64,000 nucleotides of DNA from positions 3,348,001 through 3,412,000 of the forward strand of contig NZ_LR880474.1 of the NCBI RefSeq assembly GCF_904066215.1. Reading direction: 5' to 3'. The DNA is from Microbacterium sp. Nx66 (lineage in GTDB: Bacteria; Actinomycetota; Actinomycetes; Actinomycetales; Microbacteriaceae). Made by a program: the position numbers and the translations under genes. Below, piece after piece: positions 42,139 through 53,029 of the stretch (within the stretch, counting starts at the first letter, position 1; every line of letters starts with the position of its first letter). The notes under the pieces are model-generated. The model had not been told where the DNA came from, did no database searches, and saw only the letters and a program-made list of their open reading frames with translations.

Positions 42139-42423
42139 ATGAACGTCCACACCCCCACCAGCACTGGCTCCTCGCAGCGCGCCGACGCGGCCCACCCCGC
42201 CGCGACCGAGCCGGCCTGCGAGCGGATCGACTTCGACCGGTACGTCGTCGCGCACGACGCTCCCGTCGGATACATCGAGGTCGTGCCGCCGCTCTACGTC
42301 TGCTACCTCGGACACCCGTATCCTCGGGCTGTGGAGATCGCTCAGGTGTACGACTACGACCATGCCGTCAGCATCGTCAGTGCCATGGCCGCGGGTTCGC
42401 GCGACCACGCCCTCGCCGGATGA
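42139..42423 (+). CDS. 94-aa unknown protein at head of trehalose operon
   Basis: 94 aa, soluble, starting MNVHTPTSTGSSQRADAA with a GGAGG site. The conserved-looking core is ERIDFDRYVVAHDAPVGYIE and VPPLYVCYLGHPYPRAVEIAQ. No family recognised. Its stop overlaps the start of glgX (ATGA), so ribosomes translating it feed directly into the trehalose genes. Confidence 0.65.
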   Translation: MNVHTPTSTGSSQRADAAHPAATEPACERIDFDRYVVAHDAPVGYIEVVPPLYVCYLGHPYPRAVEIAQVYDYDHAVSIVSAMAAGSRDHALAG

Positions 42424-44600
42424 GCGGCGAGGTCTGGCCCGGGTCCGCGTACCCGCTGGGGGCCACCTTCGACGGTCAGGGCACCAACTTCGCGCTCTTC
42501 AGCGAGGGCGCGGAGCGCGTGGAACTCTGCCTCTTCGACGCGGACGGCACGGAGACACGAGTGCCGCTCACCGAGGTCGACGCGTTCGTCTGGCACGGCT
42601 ACCTGCCCACGGTGCAGCCGGGGCAACGCTATGGCTACCGTGTGCACGGTCCGTACGATCCCGCGCAGGGACAGCGCTTCAACCCGAACAAGCTGCTCCT
42701 CGACCCCTACGCGAAGGCCGTCGCCGGTGAGGTCGACTGGGGCCAGTCCCTCTTCGGCTACGACTTCGGCGACCCCGACTCCCGCAACGACGACGACTCC
42801 GCGACCGCGATGGCGAAGGGCGTGGTCGTCAGCCCGTTCTTCGAGTGGGGCGGCGACCGTCCGCTGAAGACCCCGTACGCGGAGACGGTCATCTACGAGG
42901 CCCACGTCAAGGGGCTCACCCAGCGGCACCCCGAGGTCCCGGAGGAGCTGCGCGGCACCTACGCCGGCATCGCGCATCCGGCAGTCATCGAGCATCTCCA
43001 GCGCCTCGGCGTCACGGCCCTGGAGCTGATGCCGGTGCATCAATTCGTCAACGACTCGGTGCTGCAGGACAAGGGCCTGTCGAACTACTGGGGCTACAAC
43101 ACCCTCGGATTCTTCGCACCGCACAACGCCTATGCCGCCGGCGGCCAGGACGGCCAGCAGGTGCAGGAGTTCCGCGCCATGGTGCGCGCGCTCCACGAGG
43201 CCGGCATCGAAGTCATCCTCGACGTCGTCTACAACCACACCGCTGAGGGCAACCACCTCGGGCCGACGCTCTCCATGCGCGGGATCGACAACGAGGCGTA
43301 CTACCGGCTCGAAGAGGACAAGCGGTACTACACGGACTACACCGGCACGGGCAACAGCCTGAACGCGGGCAACCCGCACGCGCTCCAGTTGCTCATGGAC
43401 TCGCTGCGCTACTGGGTGACCGAGATGCACGTCGACGGTTTCCGCTTCGACCTCGCGGCGACCCTCGCCCGCGAGTTCTACGACGTCGACCGCCTCGCAG
43501 CCTTCTTCGAGCTCGTGCAGCAGGATCCGATCGTCTCGCAGGTGAAGCTCATCGCCGAGCCGTGGGATATCGGCCCCGGCGGCTATCAGGTCGGGAACTT
43601 CCCGCCGCAGTGGACGGAGTGGAACGGCAAGTACCGCGACACCGTGCGCGACTTCTGGCGCGGCGAGCCCCAGGCGCTCGGCGAGTTCGCCTCCCGCCTC
43701 ACCGGCTCCGCCGACCTGTACGAGCACTCCGGCCGGCGCCCGGTCGCGTCCATCAACTTCGTCACCGCCCACGACGGCTTCACGCTGCGGGACCTGGTGT
43801 CGTACAACGAGAAGCACAACGAGGACAACGGCGAGGACAACAACGACGGCGAATCCCACAACCGCTCCGACAACATGGGCGCGGAAGGACCGACCGACGA
43901 CATCGACATCAACCGGCGCCGTGCGCGTCAGCAGCGGAACTTCCTGGCGACCCTGCTGCTCTCGCAGGGCGTGCCGATGATCTCCCACGGCGACGAACTC
44001 GGCCGCACGCAGCACGGCAACAACAACGGCTACGCGCAGGACAACGAGCTCACGTGGATCGACTGGGAGGCGGCCGACCTGCCGCTCGTGGAGTTCACGG
44101 CGGCGGTCGCTCGGCTCCGGCACGAGCACCCGACCTTCCGCCGCAGCCGCTTCTTCGACGGACGCCCGGTCGCAGACGAGGACGAGGACGGCGAGCGCAT
44201 CCCCGACGTCGTGTGGCTGCGCCCGGACGGTGCCCGCATGACGCCGGAGGACTGGGACTCGGGCTTCGGACGCTCCGTGGGCATGTTCCTGAACGGCCGC
44301 GGCATCCGCGAGAACGACCGCCGCGGACGTCCCGTGGAGGACGTGAACTTCCTCGTCTACTTCAACAGCGGCGACGAGCCCGTCGACCTCGCCCTGCCGG
44401 ACGACCGGCACGGCGCGGAATGGCTCGTCTCCGTGGACACCGCCGGCGAACTCGGTGACCGGAAGCTCCGGGCGCGGGACAGCGTGCCGCTCGAGGGCAA
44501 GGCCATGCTCGTGCTGCAGGAACTCGACGGCGACCCCGTCGACACGGATGACTCCGTCGATGCCTCGCTCCGCGCGCAGAGCGAGCAGGCTGCGTCATGA
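42420..44600 (+). CDS. glgX: Glycogen debranching enzyme GlgX/TreX
   Basis: 726 aa. An N-terminal CBM48-like domain (about 8-100) is followed by the GH13 barrel: DVVYNH (268-273), nucleophile D344 in DGFRFDLAA, acid/base E380 in LIAEPWD and the transition-state Asp in TAHDGFTLRDLV (D452). It hydrolyses alpha-1,6 branches of glycogen, yielding linear maltodextrins for TreY. Overlaps its neighbours by 4 bp at both ends. Confidence 0.95.
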   Translation: MSGEVWPGSAYPLGATFDGQGTNFALFSEGAERVELCLFDADGTETRVPLTEVDAFVWHGYLPTVQPGQRYGYRVHGPYDPAQGQRFNPNKLLLDPYAKAVAGEVDWGQSLFGYDFGDPDSRNDDDSATAMAKGVVVSPFFEWGGDRPLKTPYAETVIYEAHVKGLTQRHPEVPEELRGTYAGIAHPAVIEHLQRLGVTALELMPVHQFVNDSVLQDKGLSNYWGYNTLGFFAPHNAYAAGGQDGQQVQEFRAMVRALHEAGIEVILDVVYNHTAEGNHLGPTLSMRGIDNEAYYRLEEDKRYYTDYTGTGNSLNAGNPHALQLLMDSLRYWVTEMHVDGFRFDLAATLAREFYDVDRLAAFFELVQQDPIVSQVKLIAEPWDIGPGGYQVGNFPPQWTEWNGKYRDTVRDFWRGEPQALGEFASRLTGSADLYEHSGRRPVASINFVTAHDGFTLRDLVSYNEKHNEDNGEDNNDGESHNRSDNMGAEGPTDDIDINRRRARQQRNFLATLLLSQGVPMISHGDELGRTQHGNNNGYAQDNELTWIDWEAADLPLVEFTAAVARLRHEHPTFRRSRFFDGRPVADEDEDGERIPDVVWLRPDGARMTPEDWDSGFGRSVGMFLNGRGIRENDRRGRPVEDVNFLVYFNSGDEPVDLALPDDRHGAEWLVSVDTAGELGDRKLRARDSVPLEGKAMLVLQELDGDPVDTDDSVDASLRAQSEQAAS

Positions 44601-46945
44601 CCGACAGACCGGTCTCGACGTATCGCCTGCAGATCAGCGAGGACTTCCCCCTGGACGCGGCCGCGGAGGTGACCGGATACGTCGCCGAGCTCGGCGCCTC
44701 GTGGGCCTACCTGTCACCGTTGCTGGCGGCGACCCGCGGCTCGAACCACGGCTACGACGTCGTGGACCACGGCCGCATCGATCCCGACCGCGGCGGCGCG
44801 GAGGGGCTCGTCCGCTTCGCGGCGGCCTCACGGGCTGCAGGCCTCGGCATCCTCGTCGACATCGTGCCCAACCACGTGGGGGTGGCCGTGCCGCGGCAGA
44901 ACCCGTGGTGGTGGGAGGTGCTGCGGCTGGGCCGGAAGACCCGTCATGCGGCGGCGTTCGACATCGACTGGGCAGCGGGCGGCGGGCGTCTCCTGCTGCC
45001 GCTGCTGGGCGCGAGCCCGAACGAGGTCGTCGCGAACGGCGAGCTCGTGGTCGACACCACGCCGGCCGCCGACGCGCCGGACGGCGTTCTGCGCTACTTC
45101 GAGCATGAGCTGCCCCTCGCCCCCGGGACCGCGGCACTGGCGGACGATCTCCCGGCGCTCCTGGGCGCCCAGAACTACGAGCTGCGGTTCTGGCAGGACC
45201 AGAACACCGACCTCACCTACCGCCGGTTCTTCGCCGTCTCCGAACTCGCCGGCATCCGGGTCGAACGGCCCGAGGTGTTCGCCGAGTCGCACCGGGAGAT
45301 CCTGCGCTGGATCCGGGAGGGCCTCGCGGACGGTCTGCGGGTGGATCACCCGGACGGCCTCGTCGACCCCGGCGCGTACCTGGAGCAGCTCGCCGACGCG
45401 ACCGGACGCGCGTACACGCTCGTCGAGAAGATCCTGGAGCCGGGCGAGGCCCTGCCGGCCTGGTGGCGGACCGACGGCACCACCGGATACGACGCGCTGG
45501 CCGAGCTCGACCGCCTGTTCGTCGACGCGGAGGGCGTCGCGGCGCTGGACCGGCTGGATGCCAGGCTCCGCGCGGAGACCGGTCTCCCGGACGCGCTCCC
45601 CTGGCACGACCTCATCCACGACACGAAGCGGATGATCGCGGACACCCTCCTGGCCGCCGAGGTGCGCCGACTGGTGCGTACGCTCCCCCACGGGATCGTG
45701 CACGCCGACGACGCGCTGGCCGAGCTCCTCGCCTGCTTCCCCGTGTATCGCTCCTATCTCCCGGAGGGCCGCGAACACCTGCGCGCCGCCTTCGCGGAGG
45801 CCCGTCGCCGACGCCCCGACCTCGCGACCGCGTTCACAGCGCTGGAGCCGCTGCTGAACGATCCGCGCCTCGAGGTCGCGCAGCGATTCCCGCAGGTGAG
45901 CGGCGCCGTGATGGCGAAGGGTGTGGAGGACACAGCGTTCTACCGGTTCACCCGCCTCGGAACGCTGACCGAGGTCGGCGCCGACCCGTCCCTCCCCGCG
46001 CTGTCGGTCGAGGAGTTCCACGACGCGCAGCGGGCGCGGCTGGCGGCGTGGCCGCACTCGATGACGACGCTCTCCACGCACGACACGAAGCGCTCGGAGG
46101 ACGTGCGCGCGCGCCTGTCGGTGCTCTCGGAGATCCCGGAGCGCTGGGCCGAGGTGCTGGCGGAGCTGCGCGCCGTCGCGACCACCGGACACGGTCCTCT
46201 CGACACGCTGATCTGGCAGGCCGCGGTCGGCGCCTGGCCGCTGCCCTCCGAACGGCTACTCGCCTACGCCACCAAGGCCGCGCGTGAGGCCGCGGAGGGG
46301 ACGACCTGGCAGCATCCGGATGCGGAGTTCGAAGAGGGCCTGGCCGCGATCGCCCGGTCCGTCGAGGGAGAGGCCGCGCCGATCCTCGACCGTTTCGTGG
46401 CCGAGATCGTCGATGCGGGGCGCTCCAACTCCCTCTCCGCCAAGCTGCTGCAGCTCACCGGCCCCGGCGTGCCTGACGTGTACCAGGGCACCGAGCTGTG
46501 GGACCTCTCGCTCGTCGACCCCGACAACCGTCGACCCGTCGACTTCGCTCTGCGCGCCCGGATGCTGCGGGAGCTCGACGCGGACCACGCCCGCGGTGTG
46601 GTCCCCCCGATCGACGACTCCGGCGCCGCGAAGCTGCTGGTGACCTCGCGGGCACTGCGACTGCGGCGGGACAATCCGGAGCTGTTCCGCTTCTACCGGC
46701 CGGCCGTCGTCGAAGGTGAGGCCGCAGACCACGCGATCGCCGTGCACCGCGGCGGCGCAACCGCCGTGGCCACACGGCTGCCGGTCGCGCTGGCGCGCCG
46801 CGGGGGCTGGGGCGACACGGTCATGATGCGCCCCGAGCTGCCGGGGACCGACCTCCTCACCGGCCGGCGGATCCCGCCCGGGCCCGTGCGACTGGCGGAA
46901 CTCCTCGACACCTACCCCGTCGCGCTGATCGAGCTGGCCCGATGA
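44597..46945 (+). CDS. treY: Maltooligosyl trehalose synthase TreY
   Basis: 782 aa, full length. The N-terminal [13 protein letters not shown] and [18 protein letters not shown] are characteristic. GH13 motifs: [10 protein letters not shown] (88-97), nucleophile D250 in [11 protein letters not shown]277 in LVEKIL and [12 protein letters not shown] later. The enzyme isomerises the reducing-end alpha-1,4 bond of maltooligosaccharides to alpha,alpha-1,1, producing maltooligosyl trehalose, the substrate for TreZ encoded next. Confidence 0.96.
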   Translation: MTDRPVSTYRLQISEDFPLDAAAEVTGYVAELGASWAYLSPLLAATRGSNHGYDVVDHGRIDPDRGGAEGLVRFAAASRAAGLGILVDIVPNHVGVAVPRQNPWWWEVLRLGRKTRHAAAFDIDWAAGGGRLLLPLLGASPNEVVANGELVVDTTPAADAPDGVLRYFEHELPLAPGTAALADDLPALLGAQNYELRFWQDQNTDLTYRRFFAVSELAGIRVERPEVFAESHREILRWIREGLADGLRVDHPDGLVDPGAYLEQLADATGRAYTLVEKILEPGEALPAWWRTDGTTGYDALAELDRLFVDAEGVAALDRLDARLRAETGLPDALPWHDLIHDTKRMIADTLLAAEVRRLVRTLPHGIVHADDALAELLACFPVYRSYLPEGREHLRAAFAEARRRRPDLATAFTALEPLLNDPRLEVAQRFPQVSGAVMAKGVEDTAFYRFTRLGTLTEVGADPSLPALSVEEFHDAQRARLAAWPHSMTTLSTHDTKRSEDVRARLSVLSEIPERWAEVLAELRAVATTGHGPLDTLIWQAAVGAWPLPSERLLAYATKAAREAAEGTTWQHPDAEFEEGLAAIARSVEGEAAPILDRFVAEIVDAGRSNSLSAKLLQLTGPGVPDVYQGTELWDLSLVDPDNRRPVDFALRARMLRELDADHARGVVPPIDDSGAAKLLVTSRALRLRRDNPELFRFYRPAVVEGEAADHAIAVHRGGATAVATRLPVALARRGGWGDTVMMRPELPGTDLLTGRRIPPGPVRLAELLDTYPVALIELAR

Positions 46946-48684
46946 TCTCGGTGTGGGCGCCGCGGGCGACCCGTGTGCGGGTACGACGCCTCGACGACGC
47001 GGGCACCACCGTGGAGGAGCGCGCACTCACGGCGGGGGCAGAGGGGCGCTGGACCACCGACCTCGTCCTCGCGGACGGTGAGCGCTACGGCTTCGTCCTC
47101 GACGACGGCGACGACCTCCGCCCTGACCCTCGCTCGCGGCGGCAGCCGGACGGCGTGCACGGGGCCTCGGCGGCCTTCGACCCCGCCGCCTTCGCGTGGA
47201 CCGACGCCTCCTGGACCGGACGGCAGCTCGCGGGCGGGCTGATCTACGAGCTGCACCTCGGCACCTTCACACCGGAGGGCACGCTCGACGCGGCGGTCGG
47301 CCGCCTGGCGCATCTCGTCGACCTCGGCGTCACCCATGTCGAGCTGCTGCCCGTCAACGCCTTCAACGGCGCCTGGAACTGGGGATACGACGGCGTGCTC
47401 TGGTACGCGGTGCAGGAGGAGTACGGCGGCCCCGCGGCCTATCAGCGCTTCGTCGACGCCGCCCACGCGCACGGGCTCGCCGTCGTGCAGGACGTCGTCT
47501 ACAACCACCTCGGCCCGAGCGGCAACTACCTCCCGCTCTTCGGTCCGTACCTGCGCGAGGGCGAGAGCACCACCTGGGGCGACTCGGTGAACCTCGACGA
47601 GGACGCCGTGCGGGAGTACATCCTCGACAACGCCCTGATGTGGCTGCGCGACTTCCACGTCGACGGACTCCGGCTCGATGCCGTGCACGCCCTCCACGAC
47701 CGGCGGCCGGTGCACCTGCTGCGGGAGCTCTCCGAACGGGTGGATGCGCTGTCCGCGCAGCAGAACCGACCGCTGACGCTCATCGCCGAGTCCGATCTCA
47801 ACGACCCGACGCTCATCCTGCCGCGGGAGGCCGGGGGCTACGGGCTCACGGCGCAGTGGTCCGACGACTGGCACCACGCCGTGCACGTCGCGCTCACCGG
47901 AGAGACCGCCGGGTACTACGCCGACTTCGCCGCAGACGACGCGGTGGCCAAGGTGACGGAGGGCGGCTTCTTCCACGACGGCTCCTTCTCGTCCTTCCGC
48001 GACCGTCCGCACGGGTCCTCGATCCCGGCCGAGGTGCCGAGCTGGCGGCTGGTGACCTTCGCGCAGGACCACGATCAGATCGGCAACCGCGCCGCCGGGG
48101 ATCGGCTCTCTGCCACGCTCTCCCCCGACCGGCTCGCGGTGGCCGCCGTGCTCACCCTGACGGCGCCGGGTACCCCGATGCTCTTCATGGGCGAGGAGTG
48201 GGGGGCGACGACCCCGTGGCAGTTCTTCACCTCCCACCCCGAACCCGAGCTCGGCCGCGCGGTCGCCGAGGGCCGCACGGCGGAGTTCGCCCGCATGGGA
48301 TGGGATCCGGATGCGGTGCCCGACCCGCAGGACCCCGAGACCTTCCACCGCTCGCACCTCGACTGGGCGGAGGCCGAGGCCCCGGAGCACTCCCGGCTCC
48401 TGACGCTGTACCGCGACCTGGCACGACTGCGGCGAGCGCGACCGGAGCTCACCGACCCGGACTCCGCGCACACGACGGTCGAGGTCCGGGAGACGGACGG
48501 CCGCCCCGAGCACCGTGTCTACCGCATCGACCGAGGAGGAGTGTCGGTGCTCGTGAACCTCTCCCCCACCCCCGCGACGTTCAGTGTCCCCGCCACGTCC
48601 GAGATCCTCCTCGCCACCGCCGCCCTGACGCGCTCCTCCACGTCCCTGACACTCCCTCCGGACGCCGCCGCCATCGTCAACTGA
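46942..48684 (+). CDS. treZ: Maltooligosyl trehalose trehalohydrolase TreZ
   Basis: 580 aa. A short CBM48-like N-terminus (1-90) precedes the barrel with [27 protein letters not shown] (184-197), nucleophile D246 in [12 protein letters not shown]283 in [10 protein letters not shown] and QDHDQIGNR. It releases free trehalose from the TreY product. Overlaps treY by 4 bp, completing the glycogen-to-trehalose pathway in one operon. A compound hairpin follows the stop. Confidence 0.96.
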   Translation: MISVWAPRATRVRVRRLDDAGTTVEERALTAGAEGRWTTDLVLADGERYGFVLDDGDDLRPDPRSRRQPDGVHGASAAFDPAAFAWTDASWTGRQLAGGLIYELHLGTFTPEGTLDAAVGRLAHLVDLGVTHVELLPVNAFNGAWNWGYDGVLWYAVQEEYGGPAAYQRFVDAAHAHGLAVVQDVVYNHLGPSGNYLPLFGPYLREGESTTWGDSVNLDEDAVREYILDNALMWLRDFHVDGLRLDAVHALHDRRPVHLLRELSERVDALSAQQNRPLTLIAESDLNDPTLILPREAGGYGLTAQWSDDWHHAVHVALTGETAGYYADFAADDAVAKVTEGGFFHDGSFSSFRDRPHGSSIPAEVPSWRLVTFAQDHDQIGNRAAGDRLSATLSPDRLAVAAVLTLTAPGTPMLFMGEEWGATTPWQFFTSHPEPELGRAVAEGRTAEFARMGWDPDAVPDPQDPETFHRSHLDWAEAEAPEHSRLLTLYRDLARLRRARPELTDPDSAHTTVEVRETDGRPEHRVYRIDRGGVSVLVNLSPTPATFSVPATSEILLATAALTRSSTSLTLPPDAAAIVN

Positions 48685-48690
48685 GGTCGA

Positions 48691-48762
48691 CCCACCCCTC
48701 TCCGGTCCTCCCGGCCCCCTGCGTGCGGCCGTAAGGGGCCGGGACGCACGGAACGGGGTGGG
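48691..48762. terminator. Nested hairpin between treZ and pcnB
   Basis: Outer arms CCCACCCC (48691-48698) and GGGGTGGG (48755-48762), inner arms CCCGGCCCC (48710-48718) and GGGGCCGGG (48735-48743). Lies between convergent genes and is suitable as a bidirectional terminator. Confidence 0.75.
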
Positions 48763-48772
48763 CCGGCAGGAG

Positions 48773-50200
48773 TCAACCGCGCGACGCCCACCACTCCCGG
48801 AGACGCTGCTCCGCGACGGCCTCGCCCAGCACACCCTCGTCGAGGCGCAGATCGAGGAGGAACCGGTACGCCTCGCCGACCTCCCGGCCCGGCTTGATGC
48901 CGAGGACCTCCTGGATGCGGTTGCCGTCGAGCTCCGGACGGATCGCGTCGAGCTCCTCCTGCTCCCGGAGCGCCGCGATCCGTGACTCGATGTCGTCGTA
49001 GGCGGCGGCGAGCCGGGCGGCCTTGCGCTTGTTCCGCGTGGTGACGTCGGCGCGCGTGAGGATGTGCAGCCGCTCCAGCAGGTCCCCGGCATCGCGGACG
49101 TAGCGGCGCACGGCGGCATCCGTCCACGCCCCCTCCGCATAGCCGAAGAACCGAAGATGCAGCTCGATCAGGGTCGCGACGGCATCGGTGGTCGCCGAGT
49201 CGAAGCGCAGCGCCTGCAGCCGCTTGCGGGCCATGCGCGCGCCGACCACGTCGTGGTGGTGGAACGTCACCGCACCGCCCGGCTCGAGCTTGCGCGTGCG
49301 GGGTTTGCCGATGTCGTGGAGCAGAGCTGCGATCCGCAGCGGCACGTCCGGCGCCGCCCCGGGGTTCCGGGCGTGCTCGAGCGCGATGGCCTGGCTGAGC
49401 ACCGTGAGGGAGTGCTCGTAGACGTCCTTGTGGTGGTGGTGCTCGTCGACCTCGAGCTTGAGAGCGCTCACCTCGGGGAGGAACTCGTCGATGAGTCCGG
49501 TCTCCACCAGCACCCGGATGCCGCGGACGGGGTCGTCGGTCTGCATGAGGCGCACGAGCTCGGACTGCACGCGCTCGGGGCTCACGATCTTCAGCGTCTC
49601 GCGGAGCTCGGTGATCGCCCGCTCTGTATCCTCCTCCACCGTGAAGCCGAGCTGCGCGCTGAACCGGGCGGCCCGCAGCATCCGGAGCGGGTCGTCGCCG
49701 AACGACACCCGAGGATCCGTCGGCGTCCGCAGTACCCCCGCCACGAGGTCCTCGACCCCGCCGGTCGGATCGACGAGCTTCACCGCGGGCACCTGGAGGG
49801 CCATCGCGTTGACCGTGAAGTCGCGGCGGACCAGGTCGCCATCGATCGAGTCGCCGAACTCCACCGTCGGCTTGCGCGTCACGCCGTCGTAGCTGTCCGC
49901 CCGATAGGTCGTGATCTCGACCTGCTCGCCGCGGAGCCGGGCGCCGATGGTCCCGAAGGCGCGACCGATGTCCCAGTGCGCGGAGGCCACCGGCTTCACG
50001 ATCGCGAGGATCTCGTCCGGCGACGCACTCGTCGTGAAGTCGAGGTCGTGCGTCTCCCGGCCGAGCAGCGCATCGCGCACCGGACCGCCCACGACGGCGA
50101 GCTCGAAACCGGCGGCGTCGAAGGCCTCCGCGAGGGTACGGACGACGGGATTCTCGGCGAGCGCGCCGAGACGCGCGAGGCCGTCGGCCATGTTGAGCAT
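48773..50200 (-). CDS. pcnB: CCA tRNA nucleotidyltransferase / poly(A) polymerase family
   Basis: 475 aa. The nucleotidyltransferase head has GGPVRD (38-43) and HDLDFTT with the metal-binding DxD (52-54), followed by VRRDFTVNAMAL and the DDPLRMLRAARFSAQLGF neck. A C-terminal HD domain shows LLHDIGKPRTRK and HHHDVVGARMARKRLQAL. It adds or repairs the CCA end of tRNAs. In M. tuberculosis the homologue neighbours the DUF6049-mviN-trxB region; here about 8 kb intervenes. Confidence 0.93.
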   Translation of the reverse strand: MLNMADGLARLGALAENPVVRTLAEAFDAAGFELAVVGGPVRDALLGRETHDLDFTTSASPDEILAIVKPVASAHWDIGRAFGTIGARLRGEQVEITTYRADSYDGVTRKPTVEFGDSIDGDLVRRDFTVNAMALQVPAVKLVDPTGGVEDLVAGVLRTPTDPRVSFGDDPLRMLRAARFSAQLGFTVEEDTERAITELRETLKIVSPERVQSELVRLMQTDDPVRGIRVLVETGLIDEFLPEVSALKLEVDEHHHHKDVYEHSLTVLSQAIALEHARNPGAAPDVPLRIAALLHDIGKPRTRKLEPGGAVTFHHHDVVGARMARKRLQALRFDSATTDAVATLIELHLRFFGYAEGAWTDAAVRRYVRDAGDLLERLHILTRADVTTRNKRKAARLAAAYDDIESRIAALREQEELDAIRPELDGNRIQEVLGIKPGREVGEAYRFLLDLRLDEGVLGEAVAEQRLREWWASRG

Positions 50201-50342
50201 GGGTTCCAGCGTACCGGCCGCCCCCTGACGCGCCCGCGTTCACCTCCCCGTCGTCTTGATGTCAGACCCCGGTCATCCGGCTCCGCTGGGCTGGGGGCGC
50301 CCCGTGCGGCTGAGCACGGACACCCACCCACGAAGGACAGAC

Positions 50343-52904
50343 ATGACCTCCCCCACCCCTGCGGTGCGGTGGCGGCGTCGCGGACTGACGTCCGTCGCGC
50401 TGCTCGCCGTGCTCGGCGGCGCCGTCGTCGCCCCCGCGGCCCTCGCCGCGCCCGACCCGGAAGTGCCGACCGGCTCGCTCCTCACCGGCGACACCCCCTG
50501 GCACTACCTCGACGACGGCTCCGACCCGTCGCCCGCCCCGGCCGCGCTGCGCGACTGGACCCTGCCCGCGTACGACGACAGCGCCTGGAAGACCGCACCG
50601 GGCAGCTTCGGTGCCAAGAACGGCGCCCTCGCGCCGGTGGGACCGCAGACCCCGAAGACACTCCTCAACCACTACCTCGACGGGGTGAAGGCACCGACGG
50701 TGCCGACGTACTTCTTCCGCACGACCTTCGAGCTGGAGGCCGGCGTCGCCGAGCAGGTCGCCGCCCTGCAGAGCACCGTCACCTTCGACGACGCGATCAT
50801 CGTGTGGATCAACGGCGAGGAGGTCGCCCGCTACGTCGACGGCCGCATCACCGACACCACCAACGTCGAGTACGCCGGAGACTCCAACGGCGACCCCCTG
50901 ACCAGCACGTTCAGCGCCGAGGGCGACCTGCTCCGCGACGGCACGAACACCATCGCCGTGTCGCTGTTCCAGGACCGCGCGTCGAGCTCCGACATCTACT
51001 TCGACATGTCGTCGCTGACCCTCGTGAAGGCCTCCGACCCCGGCACTCCCGTCGTCGCCCCGCCGACCCGCGTCATCCTCACCCCGACCGAGAAGCCGGA
51101 GGTGTCGCAGTCGTTCTCCTGGCTCGCCGGCGACGCGTCGCACACGGCAGGTCAGGTCGAGATCGGCCCCGCATCCGGTGGTGCCACCCGGACGGTCGAC
51201 GCCTATGACGCCGGAGTGGTGAACGGCAACCCGAACAAGCACTTCTCGGCCACGGTCACCGACCTCACCCCGGCCACCGCGTACCGTTACCGTGTCGGCC
51301 TCCCCGGCAGCTGGAGCGACTGGCACGAGTTCCGCACCGCGGACCCGAAGGCGAGCGACTTCCAGTTCATCTACTACGGCGACGCCCAGATCGGTCTCGA
51401 CACCACCTGGCCGCGCGTCGTGAAGCAGGCAGAGGCCCACGCCCCGCGATCGATCGGCTCCGTGCACGCCGGAGACCTCATCAACACGTCCAGCAACGAG
51501 AACGAGTGGCTGAACTGGTTCAAGGGCATGGAGGATTCCGCCGTGCGCACCAACGTCATGGCCGCCCCCGGCAACCACGAGTACTCGGGGGACAAACTCC
51601 TCACCGCCTGGAAGGCCGCGTTCGAGTACCCGCACAACAACCCGTCCACGAGCTCGATCGGGGACCTCGCGAACCTGGCGAAGGGCGACTCAGAGGTGGC
51701 GCAGCAGTATCGCGCGTTCTTCGACCACTGGAGCTCGTTCGCCGCAGAGACCGCGTACTACACCGACTACCAGGGCGTCCGTTTCATCACCCTGAACGCG
51801 ACGCGCGACACGACCTTCCTCACGCCGGCCGGGCTCCCGTCCTGCACGGGCGCGGAATGCCCGTCGTCGCAGATCGGCACGCTGTGGACCCGCTTCCAGG
51901 CGGCGTGGCTCGACCTGCTGCTGCAGAACAGCCCGTCGAAGTGGAACGTCGTCACGTTCCACCAGCCGGTGTTCTCGGCGTCGGCCGGTCGTGACGAGCC
52001 GGTGCTCCGTGCCGAGTGGCTGCCCGTCTTCCAGCGCAACGACATCGACCTCGTGCTCATGGGCCACGATCACACGTATGCCCGCGGTTTCGTGAACACG
52101 GACGCCACAGACACCGCCGGACTCACCAGGGGGCCGGTGTACGTCGTGTCGAACTCCGGCGCCAAGCACTACGACCTGGAGACCCCGGAGAAGAACGTCT
52201 GGACCAACAACGGCGCCACCCAGGTGCTGCGCGGTCAGGGCGTGACGACCTACCAGGTGATCGATGTCTCGAAGAACCAGCTCGTCTACCGGTCGTATCT
52301 CGCCGAGAAGCAGCCGGACGCCACGACCGAGCTCCCCGTGGGCGCAGTCTACGACACGTTCACGGTGACCAAGTCCGACGCGGGCGAGAAGTGGGTCACC
52401 GAGGCCGGCGTCACCCCGCCGGTCACGGAGGAGCCGGAGCCCGAGAAGCCCGCGACCGTCGAGCTGGGCGCGTCCTCGGTCACCGCCGGCGGCACGCTCG
52501 CCGTGTCGGGCAGCGGCTTCGCGGAGGGCGCCGAGCTCGCGCTCGAGCTGCGGTCCGACCCGGTCTCGCTCGGTACGGTCAGGGCCGCGGCGGACGGCAC
52601 GTTCGCGCGCACCGTCACCATCCCGGCGGGCACCCCGGCGGGTGCGCACACCCTCGCCGTGATCCTCCCCGACGGCTCAGAGGTGACGGCGTCCCTGACC
52701 GTGACCGCAGCGGCCGGCGGCGGAGCGGTCGTCCCCGGTGAGAGCGACTCGGGTGGCGCGACCGACGGCGACCTCGCGACGACCGGTGCCGACAGCACGC
52801 CGTTCGTCATCGGCGCGGTCGTGCTGCTCGCCGCCGGCCTCGGTCTGTTCGCCCTGCGTCGCCGCCGCCGGGATGCCACGGTGGAGACGATCGAAACGGC
52901 GTAG
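50343..52904 (+). CDS. Wall-anchored metallophosphoesterase, LAXTG type
   Basis: 853 aa. The signal peptide ends near 36 (ALA). Domains in order: a beta-sandwich (about 40-235), a purple-acid-phosphatase-type Fn3 domain beginning TRVILTPTEKPEVSQSFSW, the calcineurin-like phosphoesterase with FIYYGDAQIG, VHAGDLIN, APGNHEYS, VTFHQPVFS and LMGHDHTYARG, and an Ig-like domain (about 705-790). The end is LATTG (811-815), a membrane helix and RRRRR, i.e. a class E sortase signal. Likely releases phosphate from organic phosphates at the cell surface. GAAGGACAG precedes the ATG. It is divergent from pcnB; no Pho-box-like repeat was evident. Confidence 0.9.
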   Translation: MTSPTPAVRWRRRGLTSVALLAVLGGAVVAPAALAAPDPEVPTGSLLTGDTPWHYLDDGSDPSPAPAALRDWTLPAYDDSAWKTAPGSFGAKNGALAPVGPQTPKTLLNHYLDGVKAPTVPTYFFRTTFELEAGVAEQVAALQSTVTFDDAIIVWINGEEVARYVDGRITDTTNVEYAGDSNGDPLTSTFSAEGDLLRDGTNTIAVSLFQDRASSSDIYFDMSSLTLVKASDPGTPVVAPPTRVILTPTEKPEVSQSFSWLAGDASHTAGQVEIGPASGGATRTVDAYDAGVVNGNPNKHFSATVTDLTPATAYRYRVGLPGSWSDWHEFRTADPKASDFQFIYYGDAQIGLDTTWPRVVKQAEAHAPRSIGSVHAGDLINTSSNENEWLNWFKGMEDSAVRTNVMAAPGNHEYSGDKLLTAWKAAFEYPHNNPSTSSIGDLANLAKGDSEVAQQYRAFFDHWSSFAAETAYYTDYQGVRFITLNATRDTTFLTPAGLPSCTGAECPSSQIGTLWTRFQAAWLDLLLQNSPSKWNVVTFHQPVFSASAGRDEPVLRAEWLPVFQRNDIDLVLMGHDHTYARGFVNTDATDTAGLTRGPVYVVSNSGAKHYDLETPEKNVWTNNGATQVLRGQGVTTYQVIDVSKNQLVYRSYLAEKQPDATTELPVGAVYDTFTVTKSDAGEKWVTEAGVTPPVTEEPEPEKPATVELGASSVTAGGTLAVSGSGFAEGAELALELRSDPVSLGTVRAAADGTFARTVTIPAGTPAGAHTLAVILPDGSEVTASLTVTAAAGGGAVVPGESDSGGATDGDLATTGADSTPFVIGAVVLLAAGLGLFALRRRRRDATVETIETA

Positions 52905-52910
52905 CCCGTC

Positions 52911-52950
52911 AGCGGGCGTCGTCCGGGGTTCTCCCCGGGCGGCGCCCGCT
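52911..52950 (+). terminator. Hairpin after metallophosphoesterase gene
   Basis: AGCGGGCG (52911-52918) and CGCCCGCT (52943-52950) with an inner CCGGGG/CCCCGG pair (52923-52928, 52933-52938). Starts 6 nt after the stop; CTTCG follows. Confidence 0.8.
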
Positions 52951-53029
52951 CTTCGCGCACGGATCCCCCACCGATAACGGTTCAGCCTCCGTCCGCCGGT
53001 CGATCCCGCGCTCACTCTAGGCTCAAGCC

